Origin: Methanobrevibacter sp.
GTDB lineage: Archaea > Methanobacteriota > Methanobacteria > Methanobacteriales > Methanobacteriaceae
Reading direction: 5' to 3'
Length of the DNA: 64,000 nt
NCBI RefSeq assembly: GCF_015062985.1
Contig: NZ_SUTI01000008.1
Location: forward strand, 27,588-91,587
Each line of letters starts with the position of its first letter. Position 1 is the first letter of the stretch. The notes under the pieces are model-generated. The model did no database searches, was not told the DNA's origin, and saw only the letters and a list, made by a program, of their open reading frames with translations. Shown here one piece after another: positions 33,954-42,372 of this stretch. The translations under genes were made by a program, and so were the position numbers.

Positions 33954-34706
33954 GTAGAATTCAGGCTCTTTTCTTTCGCTATTCGCTTCCTCAAATGCAG
34001 GCTTTTTGCTCTCAAATGCATCTCCTGTAAACATACGTGCATTTTCAGGGCAGATATGTATACATGCAGTGCATCTTGAACACAAATCAAGGTCAGTACC
34101 TACAGGATCATCATCAGGAATAGCCTTTTCAGGACAGATTGAAACACAGTCATAACAGAATGCGCAAACGCTTTCATCACAACCAACCACAAACGGCAAT
34201 TGTTTATAATCGGTGTATGGCCTGTTTCCAGGAATTTCGCTTTGAAGTGATTCTCCGGATTCTATTTTTTCAATACATTTTTGGGCAAATTCATTTATCT
34301 TTTCGATGTCGGAATTGTCAGGCCTTCCGACTGCAACACCCTCGAATATGGAGTGGTGGCTTATGGTGGATGCAGCGGCAATGACATCAAAATTGTTTTC
34401 TTTTAAAATGTCAACCAATTCGAGCAGTGCATCGCTTACATGAGCATTTCCATAATTTACAACAGCTATCGCTTTTGTTTTATCCCCAGTTAATTTTGAT
34501 AATCTTTCGCTAGCTGTTTTTGGAAGTCTTCCAGCAAAAACGGGCATTCCCACAATGACAATATCCTCTGATGTAAATGATTTTGCATCATTAAAAATTA
34601 GCAAATCACATGTTTCCTTTTCCTGCTTGAAATTGCCGGCTATTTTGCTGACTACCTTTTTTGTTGTCCCTGAAGGGCTGAAAAATATCTTTGTAATTTT
34701 TTTCAT
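33948..34706 (-). CDS. EFR1-type flavodoxin-ferredoxin protein
   Basis: A 252-residue two-domain electron-transfer protein. The N-terminal flavodoxin fold opens FFSPSGTTKKVV (FMN phosphate loop at about residues 8-19). The C-terminal ferredoxin carries two 4Fe-4S motifs, CAFCYDCVSICP and CSRCTACIHICP, at about 180-220. It matches the EFR1-family ferredoxins. It probably passes electrons between ferredoxin and NAD(P)H or flavin enzymes. The highly charged tail after the second cluster is not typical. Confidence 0.85.
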   Translation of the reverse strand: MKKITKIFFSPSGTTKKVVSKIAGNFKQEKETCDLLIFNDAKSFTSEDIVIVGMPVFAGRLPKTASERLSKLTGDKTKAIAVVNYGNAHVSDALLELVDILKENNFDVIAAASTISHHSIFEGVAVGRPDNSDIEKINEFAQKCIEKIESGESLQSEIPGNRPYTDYKQLPFVVGCDESVCAFCYDCVSICPEKAIPDDDPVGTDLDLCSRCTACIHICPENARMFTGDAFESKKPAFEEANSERKEPEFYL

Positions 34707-34822
34707 ACTCTCACCAATTTTAAATATAATCTTTTTAAAACTTAATGATTTCGAATAATGGTCTGTTAGTATAATAGAAATTATTTAATAATATTAAAAC
34801 TAAAAAATTATTTGGTGATACG

Positions 34823-35851
34823 ATGGATTTAATGAGAGAGCTATCTTTAGCGCCAGGTGTTTCCGGCTCTGAAGAAGAAATAGCTGAGATTATTACTCGT
34901 GAATTAAAAGATGTAGCTGATAAAATTGAAAAAGACAGTATGGGAAACTTGATTGCTACTAAAAAAGGTGAAAAAAAAGCCCCTTCTGTAATGTTAGCAT
35001 CACATATGGATGAAATTGGTTTGATGGTTAGATACATTGATGATAATGGTTTTATTAAATTCTCAAATATCGGTGGAATCAACGACCAGATGTTAATGAA
35101 TCAAACTGTAACTGTTCACTCTTCTGTTGGAGAGGATATTGTTGGTGTTATCGGTTCAAAACCACCACACGTAACAACTGCTGAAGAAAAAAACAAAGTT
35201 GTTAAAGCTACTGACATGTTTATTGACATTGGTGCAAAGGATAAGGAAGAAGCAGAAAAATTAGTTAGAATTGGAGATAAAATGACTTTCAATTCCTTAT
35301 TCGTAGAATATCCTAATAATTTGGTAATGGGTAAAGCTTTAGACAACCGTGTAGGTTGTTATGTAATGATAGAGGTTTTAAAAAGAGTTAAAACAAGAGC
35401 TACAGTTTATGGTGTAGGTACTGTACAGGAAGAAGTAGGTCTTAAAGGTGCTAAAACTTCTGCATTTAAATTAAACCCTGATTTGGCTATTGCGCTTGAT
35501 GTGACTTTATCAGGTGATCACCCTGGAATCAAACCGGAAGAGGCACCTGTTGTAATAGGCAAAGGTCCAGCTATCATTTTAGCAGATGCAAGCGGAAGAG
35601 GTATCTTAACTCAACAATCCGTTAAAGACATGCTTATTAAAGCCGGAGATGAAAATGACATCCCTTACCAATTGGAAGTAAGTGATGGAGGAACAACCGA
35701 CGGAACTGCAATTCACTTGACCCGTGAAGGAATTCCAACCGGTGTTTTATCTGTTCCTACCCGTTATATCCATACTCCAGTCAGTGTATGCAGTATGGAT
35801 GATGTTGAAGCAACTATTCAATTGATTACAGAAGCTATAAATAATTTATAG
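34823..35851 (+). CDS. M42 family metallopeptidase (aminopeptidase)
   Basis: A 342-residue di-metal aminopeptidase of the M42 family. Metal and catalytic motifs in order: ASHMDEIGLMV at about residues 60-70, ALDNRVGCYV at about 170-179, GTVQEEVGLKG at about 199-209, ALDVTLSGDHPG at about 224-235, and RYIHTPV near 316. These enzymes form large cytoplasmic shells and trim peptides from the proteasome. GGTG precedes the start. A single-gene unit. Confidence 0.9.
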   Translation: MDLMRELSLAPGVSGSEEEIAEIITRELKDVADKIEKDSMGNLIATKKGEKKAPSVMLASHMDEIGLMVRYIDDNGFIKFSNIGGINDQMLMNQTVTVHSSVGEDIVGVIGSKPPHVTTAEEKNKVVKATDMFIDIGAKDKEEAEKLVRIGDKMTFNSLFVEYPNNLVMGKALDNRVGCYVMIEVLKRVKTRATVYGVGTVQEEVGLKGAKTSAFKLNPDLAIALDVTLSGDHPGIKPEEAPVVIGKGPAIILADASGRGILTQQSVKDMLIKAGDENDIPYQLEVSDGGTTDGTAIHLTREGIPTGVLSVPTRYIHTPVSVCSMDDVEATIQLITEAINNL

Positions 35852-35951
35852 TCTCGAAAGGTGATGACTGAATCGCCTTAACTTTTTTTATTTTTTTTTA
35901 GTTTTAGTGATATAATAATTGTAATAGGTTAATAGAAAATTTTGAAGATAT

Positions 35952-36437
35952 TTATTTGAACCTATCATCTGATTTTTGTGATTTGGCTTTTTGGTGTTTG
36001 GTTTCAAACCAACCTATTTTCAGCTCATCGATTGTGTCTTCATATAATTGAGGAACATATGGCTTGATGTCTAAAAGGGGTGTTCCATCAAGGATATCTA
36101 CATTTTCAACATGAACGGTATTTCCTTCAACTTTATCTACTTTTACAACACTCATTCCAATGCGGTTTGGTCGTTTTGGAGATCTTGTTGCAAATACTCC
36201 ATGAGTGTTGTTGTCCATGAAAGGTTTTACTTCGAGCATGTAACCCTCAACTTTGTGTAGAAGATAGATTAGATGGATATGTGAAAAGCCATCAAGATCT
36301 TTCAGACCATCAGCATATTTGTCCTTAATTTCTATTGTTCCTTTTATTCCCTTTGCTCCGGTTGGTTGAATTGGCATGCCTTCAATTTCCCTAAATTCTG
36401 TGTGTATTGTGCCAATTGACTCTAATTCGATATTCAT
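35952..36437 (-). CDS. trmO: tRNA (N6-threonylcarbamoyladenosine-37) methyltransferase-like (TrmO/YaeB)
   Basis: A 161-residue protein of the TrmO/YaeB (UPF0066) family, which methylates t6A37 of tRNA using SAM. The motif FATRSPKRPNRIGMSVV is at about residues 80-96, and GTPLLDIKPYVP follows at about 117-128. The open frame runs further upstream, but the ATG at 36437 gives the usual opening IELESIGTIHTEF, so it is chosen. It shares a control region with the molbindin gene, transcribed the other way. Confidence 0.82.
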   Translation of the reverse strand: MNIELESIGTIHTEFREIEGMPIQPTGAKGIKGTIEIKDKYADGLKDLDGFSHIHLIYLLHKVEGYMLEVKPFMDNNTHGVFATRSPKRPNRIGMSVVKVDKVEGNTVHVENVDILDGTPLLDIKPYVPQLYEDTIDELKIGWFETKHQKAKSQKSDDRFK

Positions 36438-36483
36438 ATATATTATATTCAACTTCATATGATAAAATATTTTCCTTTTCAAA

Positions 36484-36545
36484 ATATCGATATAAACTAA
36501 AAATCGAAATCGATAGAAATTCTTTATTATCAAAATCGAAACATT
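36484..36545. promoter_or_regulatory. TCGA-rich palindromes in a divergent promoter
   Basis: Four TCGA-containing sites lie in about 60 bases of AT-rich DNA: the perfect palindrome ATATCGATAT at 36484-36493, ATCGA-AA-TCGAT at 36503-36514, and ATCGA at 36535-36539. The TATA box of the molbindin gene follows (ACATTTATATG at 36541-36551). The cluster sits where a regulator of either gene would bind. It may link molybdate or tungstate status to the molbindin gene, but this is inference. Confidence 0.4.
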
Positions 36546-36600
36546 TATATGTGATTTTGTACAATTTAGTATTGTCAAAAATTTATGGAGATGAAACTTT

Positions 36601-36807
36601 ATGAATATTAGTGCAAGAAATCAATTAAATGGTAAAATTACTAACATCGAACTTGGTGCTGTAATGGCAAATATTAAAATTGAAGTAACAGAACCTAATA
36701 CTATTACTGCTGTTATTACTAAAGAATCTGCTGAAAAGTTAGGTTTAAAAGAAGGTGATGATGTAGCAGCTATTATAAAATCTACTGAAGTTATTATCGG
36801 AAAATAA
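36601..36807 (+). CDS. Molybdopterin-binding (Mop/TOBE) domain protein
   Basis: A 68-residue stand-alone Mop domain. The opening SARNQLNGKITNIELGAVMANI and the middle ITAVITKESAEKLGLKEGD are the molbindin pattern. Such proteins oligomerise and bind molybdate or tungstate in the cytoplasm. Methanogens need these metals for formylmethanofuran dehydrogenase and formate dehydrogenase. A molybdopterin synthase gene lies convergent at 36963, and the molbindin transcript probably ends at the hairpin at 36818-36840. Confidence 0.87.
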   Translation: MNISARNQLNGKITNIELGAVMANIKIEVTEPNTITAVITKESAEKLGLKEGDDVAAIIKSTEVIIGK

Positions 36808-36817
36808 GTTTAGGTAA

Positions 36818-36840
36818 TTTGGGATTATTAATATCCCAAA
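36818..36840. terminator. Bidirectional hairpin between mop and the moaE unit
   Basis: TTTGGGAT at 36818-36825 and ATCCCAAA at 36833-36840 form a perfect 8-base stem with a 7-base loop. It lies between convergent genes, 11 bases after the mop stop, and can end transcription from both sides. Confidence 0.5.
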
Positions 36841-36962
36841 AATCCTAATAATATTAGAATAATTAAAATAATTATTCCTGCTTTTAACAATGTTTTCAAG
36901 TTTTTAATCACAGCATAAATTATTAAAAACACTATTATAATTCTTAAAATGTGTAAAAACAT
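36828..36962 (-). CDS. Possible 44-aa membrane peptide coupled to moaE
   Basis: An ATG on the minus strand follows the moaE stop directly (TAA then ATG, no gap) and opens a 44-residue frame. It is almost all Leu, Ile and Phe, except for a short basic stretch (VIKNLKTLLKA), and predicts one or two membrane helices. The coupling favours a real gene. The AT-rich DNA makes chance hydrophobic frames common, and the reading frame ends inside the terminator hairpin. Confidence 0.35.
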   Translation of the reverse strand: MFLHILRIIIVFLIIYAVIKNLKTLLKAGIIILIILILLGFLGY

Positions 36963-37400
36963 TTAACCACCAGCAAGAATTGTTTTTGTACCTTCTTTGG
37001 AAATTTCTTCTTTTTTGAATTCAACTTCGTATTTTACGGTTTCTATAACTTCTTTTAGAGCGTCAAGGGTTTCGGCTCTGTGATTTCCTAATACTGCGAC
37101 TAAAAATAACATGTCGCCTGTGTAAAATTCGCCGATGTAGTGAACGACAGATATTTCGTTAACATTATATTTGATTTTGGTGTTTTCAACTATTTTTTCA
37201 ATTTCCTTTTGAGTTTTTTCCTTGTCGGGGGTTGTCAGAATCAATTTTTCCAGGTTCATGTTTTCCTCTTTTCCTCTGACAATGCCTTCAAAAGTAAAAA
37301 TAGCTCCTGAATAATCAACTTTTGTACTTTTTTTTAGTTCTGCTATTAAATCGGCAGTAGTGATTTTATCTTCTTTTGCTTCGATAACTTTAACTGTCAT
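36963..37400 (-). CDS. moaE: Molybdopterin synthase catalytic subunit
   Basis: A 145-residue MoaE, the large subunit that adds two sulfurs to precursor Z to make molybdopterin. Recognisable parts are YSGAIFTFEGIVRG at about residues 35-48, VVHYIGEFYTGDMLFLVAV at about 85-103, HRAETLDALKEVIETVKYEV, and the end KEEISKEGT. The small sulfur carrier MoaD is not in this window. GGAG precedes the start. The nearby molbindin gene shares the pathway. Confidence 0.9.
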   Translation of the reverse strand: MTVKVIEAKEDKITTADLIAELKKSTKVDYSGAIFTFEGIVRGKEENMNLEKLILTTPDKEKTQKEIEKIVENTKIKYNVNEISVVHYIGEFYTGDMLFLVAVLGNHRAETLDALKEVIETVKYEVEFKKEEISKEGTKTILAGG

Positions 37401-37448
37401 ATTAAATCTCCAATTATCTATTATTTTTCATATCTTATATAACTATTG

Positions 37449-37982
37449 TTATATGTCACTGATTTCTTTTACGGATAAATTTTTCAATCGTTCAACGCCA
37501 TTTATTTCATGAATCAATTTCACGGTAGCTTCAGGAACCAATTCTTCCCAATCGGAATCCTCTAAAATTCTCCTTCTCACTTCTGTTCCGGACAAATGTA
37601 GCCTGTCATAAAGTGGAGGTTGTTTGACTTCAAAACCTTCCTCACAGAATAGCTGTTTGACTAAGGAATTTCCTGAATAAACAATGGAAAAAGGAGGAGT
37701 TAACAGTTTAACATGGGATACCCAAAGTGCATTGAAGTTGATGTCCTGCATTGGTATGATATAGTATCTTGAAGGATCCACATCAGCATCGGCTAAGGCC
37801 TGATTAATCATTAGAACTCTTTCCCCTGCAGTAAAAGGGTCTTTCAATTCATGGCTTAATTGGGCACTGCCAATTCCGATAATGATTTCATCCACTTCTT
37901 CCAAAATCTTTTTTATCACTTGCATATGTCCATTGTGGACAGGTTGCATCCTACCAATTAAAATGCCTCTAATTTTATCCAT
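37449..37982 (-). CDS. nadM: Nicotinamide-nucleotide adenylyltransferase
   Basis: A 177-residue archaeal NMN adenylyltransferase, joining NMN and ATP to NAD. The nucleotide-transferase motif GRMQPVHNGHM is at residues 10-20. LHLSGTEVRRRIL, with the SxTxxR-like motif, is at about 127-139. Length fits archaeal NadM. It is preceded 12 bases upstream by an exported metallopeptidase-like gene on the same strand. Confidence 0.92.
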   Translation of the reverse strand: MDKIRGILIGRMQPVHNGHMQVIKKILEEVDEIIIGIGSAQLSHELKDPFTAGERVLMINQALADADVDPSRYYIIPMQDINFNALWVSHVKLLTPPFSIVYSGNSLVKQLFCEEGFEVKQPPLYDRLHLSGTEVRRRILEDSDWEELVPEATVKLIHEINGVERLKNLSVKEISDI

Positions 37983-37994
37983 AATATCACATAT

Positions 37995-38705
37995 TTAAGC
38001 TTCTAATCCATCTAAACTTCTAATAATTTTTAAAGCGGTCTGATTTTTTTGTTCAATTTTATCGTCAACGTAGGTTTCTATAAGCAGAGTGTTGATGCCC
38101 TTTTTGGCTATAGGTTTTGTAACTTTCTCAGGACTGGTTCCTTCACTAAAGTTATACTCAACAAGACCTACGTCATCGCATAATTTGGAAATGTATGAAT
38201 CAATTTTATCAGTATGCGGTGAAAGACTGAAAACGAAATTGGAATATTCATAATAAGGACTTATTTCATGTATATCAACTACAACAAATGGTTTATCTTT
38301 AGCAATATTTGGAACAACATACTTATGGGCCAGTTCCTCTCCGGCAGTTCTGGAATCTATACGGGTAGTAAGATTGTCATTTGTTTTTATATAGTAAATC
38401 ACGAATTTTTTACTGAGGGATTCGTTCCCTGTTTGTTGTGTAAGATTATGAATTGTATTGTTAACGCACTGATGGATGTCATGTTCTCTTGGATGAACGC
38501 CAAGAATCACTCCAACGGTGTCGTTGGATGACATGTTTCCAGCTTCAATTTTATACACGGTTCCGTTGGCATTGCTAGCTATGGTTGTAGTATTATAAGA
38601 ATTATTTGGAACCTCCATCATGGAATGGAAAATAATTGCACAATTGAATATAACAATTGAAATTAAAATAACAAGTATTAATTGATATTTTCTCTTTTTA
38701 TTCAT
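37995..38705 (-). CDS. Exported metal-dependent carboxypeptidase-like protein
   Basis: A 236-residue protein with an N-terminal membrane anchor at about residues 7-27. The outer domain has GVHPREHDIHQC at about 69-80 and VVVDIHEIS at about 142-150. The H-x-x-E plus later His pattern is that of M14/AstE-like zinc carboxypeptidases and desuccinylases. Many Asn-x-Ser/Thr sites suggest N-glycosylation outside the cell. A role in trimming pseudomurein peptides is possible but not shown. It is preceded by a divergent surface-protein gene. Confidence 0.65.
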   Translation of the reverse strand: MNKKRKYQLILVILISIVIFNCAIIFHSMMEVPNNSYNTTTIASNANGTVYKIEAGNMSSNDTVGVILGVHPREHDIHQCVNNTIHNLTQQTGNESLSKKFVIYYIKTNDNLTTRIDSRTAGEELAHKYVVPNIAKDKPFVVVDIHEISPYYEYSNFVFSLSPHTDKIDSYISKLCDDVGLVEYNFSEGTSPEKVTKPIAKKGINTLLIETYVDDKIEQKNQTALKIIRSLDGLEA

Positions 38706-38832
38706 AAATTTAACCTTATATACCTTTTAACTAATTTTTGTAGTTATTAATTAAAATACTTTTTTAAAAAAAGTAAAGTTATATTAAATACTTCGACTTA
38801 AAATTATAATAACAAATTAAGGAGTTTTCTTA

Positions 38833-39498
38833 ATGGAAAATAAAAATATTATATTGATAGCTATAGCGGTTATAGTTCTTGCCGCCATTGGTGTTATTTT
38901 TGCTACTGGAATGTTATCCAGCAGCAATGCTGCAACAACTCCCTTTGAAACAGAATTTATGGAAGGGAGTTTTGTTGGAAATGTAACTCTTGTAAATGAT
39001 ACTGAGAAATTCATGCATTCCTATGAGGATAAGAACCACAATGTTGTTTATAACATTTCAACTGTTGATAACTCATCCGCATTGATGGAAATCTATAGAT
39101 TCCAGGGTGTCTCAAAACCTGATGTAAGGTCATTCAACGGCAATGACTGGAACATTTACTTTACCCAGGCGATACCTACTACAAACAATACAGCTCCGAA
39201 AAGCAATGAAACCATGAACATCATCATTGCAGAGTCTCAAGGTGAAAAACAGGGATACATGGTTTATATGATTATTGGAAACGGATCTGACATAAACACA
39301 ACCTTGAACACCTATGGTGAGGGATATAAGGTCTATATGGAACCTTTGCTTAAAAGCATAACTTTAAAGGAAAGTAAAAATGTTCCTGCAATTAATGAGG
39401 AATTCGGCCTCACAAAAGAGCAGTTCAAGGAACAGATAGAAATGATTCGCCAATATAATTCAGGAAATCTTTCGGCTTTGCAGGGAGGAACCCAATAG
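38833..39498 (+). CDS. Membrane-anchored surface protein, unknown
   Basis: A 221-residue protein with one N-terminal helix at about residues 5-27 (IILIAIAVIVLAAIGVIFAT), and the rest outside the cell. It has many Asn-x-Ser/Thr sequons and no Cys. The pattern is typical of exported proteins of this genus. AAGGAG precedes the ATG. The next gene begins directly after the stop, which may make it co-transcribed with tsr3. Confidence 0.7.
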   Translation: MENKNIILIAIAVIVLAAIGVIFATGMLSSSNAATTPFETEFMEGSFVGNVTLVNDTEKFMHSYEDKNHNVVYNISTVDNSSALMEIYRFQGVSKPDVRSFNGNDWNIYFTQAIPTTNNTAPKSNETMNIIIAESQGEKQGYMVYMIIGNGSDINTTLNTYGEGYKVYMEPLLKSITLKESKNVPAINEEFGLTKEQFKEQIEMIRQYNSGNLSALQGGTQ

Positions 39499-40044
39499 AT
39501 GAAAATTACAGTCTTTCATGCAGATGAGTGCGACAGGAAAAAATGCACTTCCATCAAAATGGAAAAAATGGGAAAATGCAGGTTGGTCTATAATATTAAT
39601 AAGATACCAAGCGGCGCAATTGTTCTGAATCCATATGCTGAAAAGGCTGTATCATATGAGGACTATAGATATGTGCACAGAAGGGGAATCGTCGGGTTGG
39701 ACTGCTCCTGGAATGAGGTGTCAAAATCCAAAAAATTCTTCGCTCTGTCCAAATATCATAGATCTCTTCCTTTCTTGATTGCAACAAATCCTGTGAATTA
39801 TGGGAAGGCCTGCATTCTGTCAACTGTTGAAGCTGTTGCCGCAACTTTGTACATTACCCGTTTTAAGGATGAGGCACGTGACCTTATGGATGGCTTTAAA
39901 TGGGGTCATACTTTTTTAGAGCTGAATCATGATTTGCTTGAAGCTTACAGCGAAGTGGATACAAGTGCCGAGGTTGTAAAGGTTCAAAATGATTTTTTAG
40001 ATGACCATGAAAAGAAGGATAATAATGATGATGTTGGGGATTGA
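39499..40044 (+). CDS. tsr3: rRNA aminocarboxypropyltransferase Tsr3
   Basis: A 181-residue protein of the Tsr3 family (former DUF367). It moves the aminocarboxypropyl group from SAM to a pseudouridine in small-subunit rRNA, a late step of ribosome assembly. The family frame is seen in HADECDRKKCTSIKM at the start, GIVGLDCSWNEVS at about 63-75, and LPFLIATNPVNYGKACILSTVEA at about 89-111, given here in pieces: LPFLIATNPVNYGK and ILSTVEA. Length is typical. Confidence 0.9.
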   Translation: MKITVFHADECDRKKCTSIKMEKMGKCRLVYNINKIPSGAIVLNPYAEKAVSYEDYRYVHRRGIVGLDCSWNEVSKSKKFFALSKYHRSLPFLIATNPVNYGKACILSTVEAVAATLYITRFKDEARDLMDGFKWGHTFLELNHDLLEAYSEVDTSAEVVKVQNDFLDDHEKKDNNDDVGD

Positions 40045-40229
40045 ATAATATTTAAAAATTCATTCTCACATTAATATCTATTTTAATCTTTATTTTCAAG
40101 CTTTTTACTAAACATTTAAATACTATTAAGTTAAAATAATTAATTAATAGTTATGAACACTGGAATATTATTTTTTATTTCATAACGTTTTATTATTATT
40201 GATTTTCACGATTATAGGAGGAGTTATTA

Positions 40230-40376
40230 ATGGCAAGATTCGAAGAAGCAGAAAACAGAATGTTCAATGTAAAAATCTGCTTAAAATGTAACGCTCGTAA
40301 CCCTGCTGGTGCAACTACTTGCAGAAAATGTGGTTACAAAGGTTTAAGATTTAAAGCTAAAGAACCAAGAGGATAG
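40230..40376 (+). CDS. rpl40e: 50S ribosomal protein L40e
   Basis: A 48-residue basic zinc protein of the large ribosomal subunit, with C17-x2-C20 and C31-x2-C34. The opening ARFEEAENRMFNVKIC and the end KAKEPRG match archaeal L40e. A strong ribosome binding site, AGGAGGAG, at 40216-40223 precedes the ATG. It is a single-gene transcript, followed by a T-rich stretch at 40390-40410. Confidence 0.94.
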   Translation: MARFEEAENRMFNVKICLKCNARNPAGATTCRKCGYKGLRFKAKEPRG

Positions 40377-40490
40377 ACTTATTCTCTTAACTTTTTTTAT
40401 TTATTTTTTTATATCTATTTTAACTAATTTTTATTCTAAAACAATTAATTTAATATATTATCTTTTATAAATCTTATTTTAGGTATTCTT

Positions 40491-41243
40491 ATGAAAGACG
40501 TTGAAAATTATATTAGAGATATATTAAAAACTAGGAAAATACATTTCACTTTAATCGATCCTGATGAGCAAACACCTGAAGAAGCTTTAGAAATTGCAAC
40601 ACAAGCTATTGAAGGTGGAACTGATGGAATAATGATTGGAGGATCAACTGTAAATGGTGATGATGTGGATAATACCTGTAAGATATTGTCTGAAAACATT
40701 GCTGTTCCTATTATTATTTTCCCAGGAAATACAAGTAGTGTAAGTAAATATGCTGATGCAATCTTTTACATGAGTTATGTAAATGCAAGAAATCCTTACT
40801 GGATTAACGGAGCTCAAGCAATAGCTGCACCTGCCGTAAAAGCATCCGGAATGGAAATTTTATCAATGCATTATATGGTTGTTGAACCTGGCGGAACCGT
40901 TGGCTGGGTTGGAGATGCTAATCTGGTGCCTCGTAACAAGCCAAAGATACCTGCTGTTTATGCAATGTCTGCTGAATTATTCGGAATCAAATTCTTCTAT
41001 CTTGAAGCAGGTTCCGGTGCTGCAGAACCGGTACCACCGGAAATGGTAGCTTACTCTAAAAAAGCTGCTCCTAAAAACATCCTTGTTGTCGGAGGAGGAA
41101 TCCGTGACGGCAAAGCGGCTTACATGGCTGCAAAAGCTGGTGGGGACATTATTGTAACAGGTACAGTTGTAGAAGAAGTTGATGATGTTCAAGCTAAAAT
41201 TCAAGAATTGACAGGAGCTATCTTAAAAGCTTCAATGGAGTAG
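40491..41243 (+). CDS. Geranylgeranylglyceryl phosphate synthase
   Basis: A 250-residue TIM-barrel prenyltransferase that joins geranylgeranyl diphosphate to sn-glycerol-1-phosphate, the first step of archaeal ether lipids. Conserved parts: HFTLIDPDEQTPEEA at about residues 18-32, GGTDGIMIGGST at about 43-54, and FYLEAGSGA near 167-175. Length is normal. The nurA-herA pair follows, preceded by a one-mismatch copy of the shared motif directly after this stop. Confidence 0.93.
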   Translation: MKDVENYIRDILKTRKIHFTLIDPDEQTPEEALEIATQAIEGGTDGIMIGGSTVNGDDVDNTCKILSENIAVPIIIFPGNTSSVSKYADAIFYMSYVNARNPYWINGAQAIAAPAVKASGMEILSMHYMVVEPGGTVGWVGDANLVPRNKPKIPAVYAMSAELFGIKFFYLEAGSGAAEPVPPEMVAYSKKAAPKNILVVGGGIRDGKAAYMAAKAGGDIIVTGTVVEEVDDVQAKIQELTGAILKASME

Positions 41244-41257
41244 TTTTCAACTGCTCT
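41244..41257 (+). promoter_or_regulatory. Shared repair-regulon motif, copy 6 (one mismatch)
   Basis: TTTTCAACTGCTCT, 13 of 14 bases identical to the five exact copies (C for A at position 8). It lies directly after the GGGP synthase stop and 41 bases before the nurA start. CATATTTTTT begins about 3 bases later as a possible TATA-like element. Confidence 0.5.
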
Positions 41258-41298
41258 TACCATATTTTTTTTAGTATCTATATGACATAGGAAATATT

Positions 41299-42372
41299 AT
41301 GTTAAATTCACTATATGAAAAAGCCATCGCTAAAAGAGGATTTATCCATGATATATATTCAGACAGTAATGTGGAATCCCAATTGGAATTTAACTGGTTT
41401 GACCGCATAATTGGGGAAAGCAGTGAAGATTTCATTATTGCTGCCGGAGACGGAAGTTTCAATAAGAAGAAATTTCTAACAAGCAATTTCTGTGCAGTGG
41501 GCGCTGAATCCATAATTTACGATGGTGAAATTAAAAAAATCGATGATTCTGATATTTTTGAAATATCAAACGTTTCTTTTCTGGATGAACTTTTAGGAAA
41601 TTATATGGCCATCTATGAATTGAAATGTGCATTAAGAGCCATTAACGAATATGATGTTGATTATTATATGTTTGACGGATCCATATTGGGAGACCTGCAG
41701 AATGCCTTTCCAAGAGGGGCAAAATTGCCTTTGAAGTTAAAGGATAATATGGATGATGCTCTTTTAAATGAATTTGAAAGAAGATTGTCATTGAGAAATT
41801 TTGGATTGGTATTTCCCGAAATTAGAGATTCTTTAAAACTAATGGATTTACCTAAAAAAGAAAATATGAATAATATTGAAGAATATAATCTCCATTTGGC
41901 TTCAATAGAAAAAATTATTCTGCTAAAAAAGATTTTAGAGAACAGAAAAAAGATTATATCAATTTCCAAGACTTCTTCAGATAATGAACTGTTCCATTGG
42001 AATATCCCGGATATTGCATTTTTAGATAAATTCACAGAAAAGCAGGGAATGTCCGTAATCAAATACAGGCATGTCCATCCGAAAGCCGCTTTTCCATATT
42101 TCAATGACTTTTTTAAGAAGTTAACATTCACTGTATTCTATTTGCGTTTACAGGACAACAAAAATGTATTAAAGGTTGAATTGCCTTATAAAGCTTCTAA
42201 AGAGGAAGTATTTAAGATTATTAAGAAAATAAATAATCTGTCAGTTCAGGGATATCCATATTTACTCAATAAAGCCCATAATGATGTAGTGATAACTGAC
42301 AGAAACATTAAGGAATTGTTAAAGATAGCTAAGATTTATGAAACAACAAACAGGGAAGTGATGTCATGGTAG
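41299..42372 (+). CDS. nurA: NurA-domain 5'-3' nuclease
   Basis: A 357-residue protein of the NurA family, which with HerA processes DNA ends for homologous recombination. The catalytic acidic residues are seen in IIAAGDGSFNKKKF at about residues 48-61 and YYMFDGSILGDL at about 117-128. The stop overlaps the herA start by 7 bases (same frame shift as in many archaea), so it is coupled. It precedes herA, mre11 and rad50, the full archaeal end-resection set. Confidence 0.9.
   Translation: MLNSLYEKAIAKRGFIHDIYSDSNVESQLEFNWFDRIIGESSEDFIIAAGDGSFNKKKFLTSNFCAVGAESIIYDGEIKKIDDSDIFEISNVSFLDELLGNYMAIYELKCALRAINEYDVDYYMFDGSILGDLQNAFPRGAKLPLKLKDNMDDALLNEFERRLSLRNFGLVFPEIRDSLKLMDLPKKENMNNIEEYNLHLASIEKIILLKKILENRKKIISISKTSSDNELFHWNIPDIAFLDKFTEKQGMSVIKYRHVHPKAAFPYFNDFFKKLTFTVFYLRLQDNKNVLKVELPYKASKEEVFKIIKKINNLSVQGYPYLLNKAHNDVVITDRNIKELLKIAKIYETTNREVMSW

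Noticed and set aside
34000..34024. A seventh copy of the shared motif (GCTCTCAAATGCATC)
   Set aside because: It lies inside the ferredoxin-flavodoxin coding region, matches only the middle of the motif and has no promoter after it.
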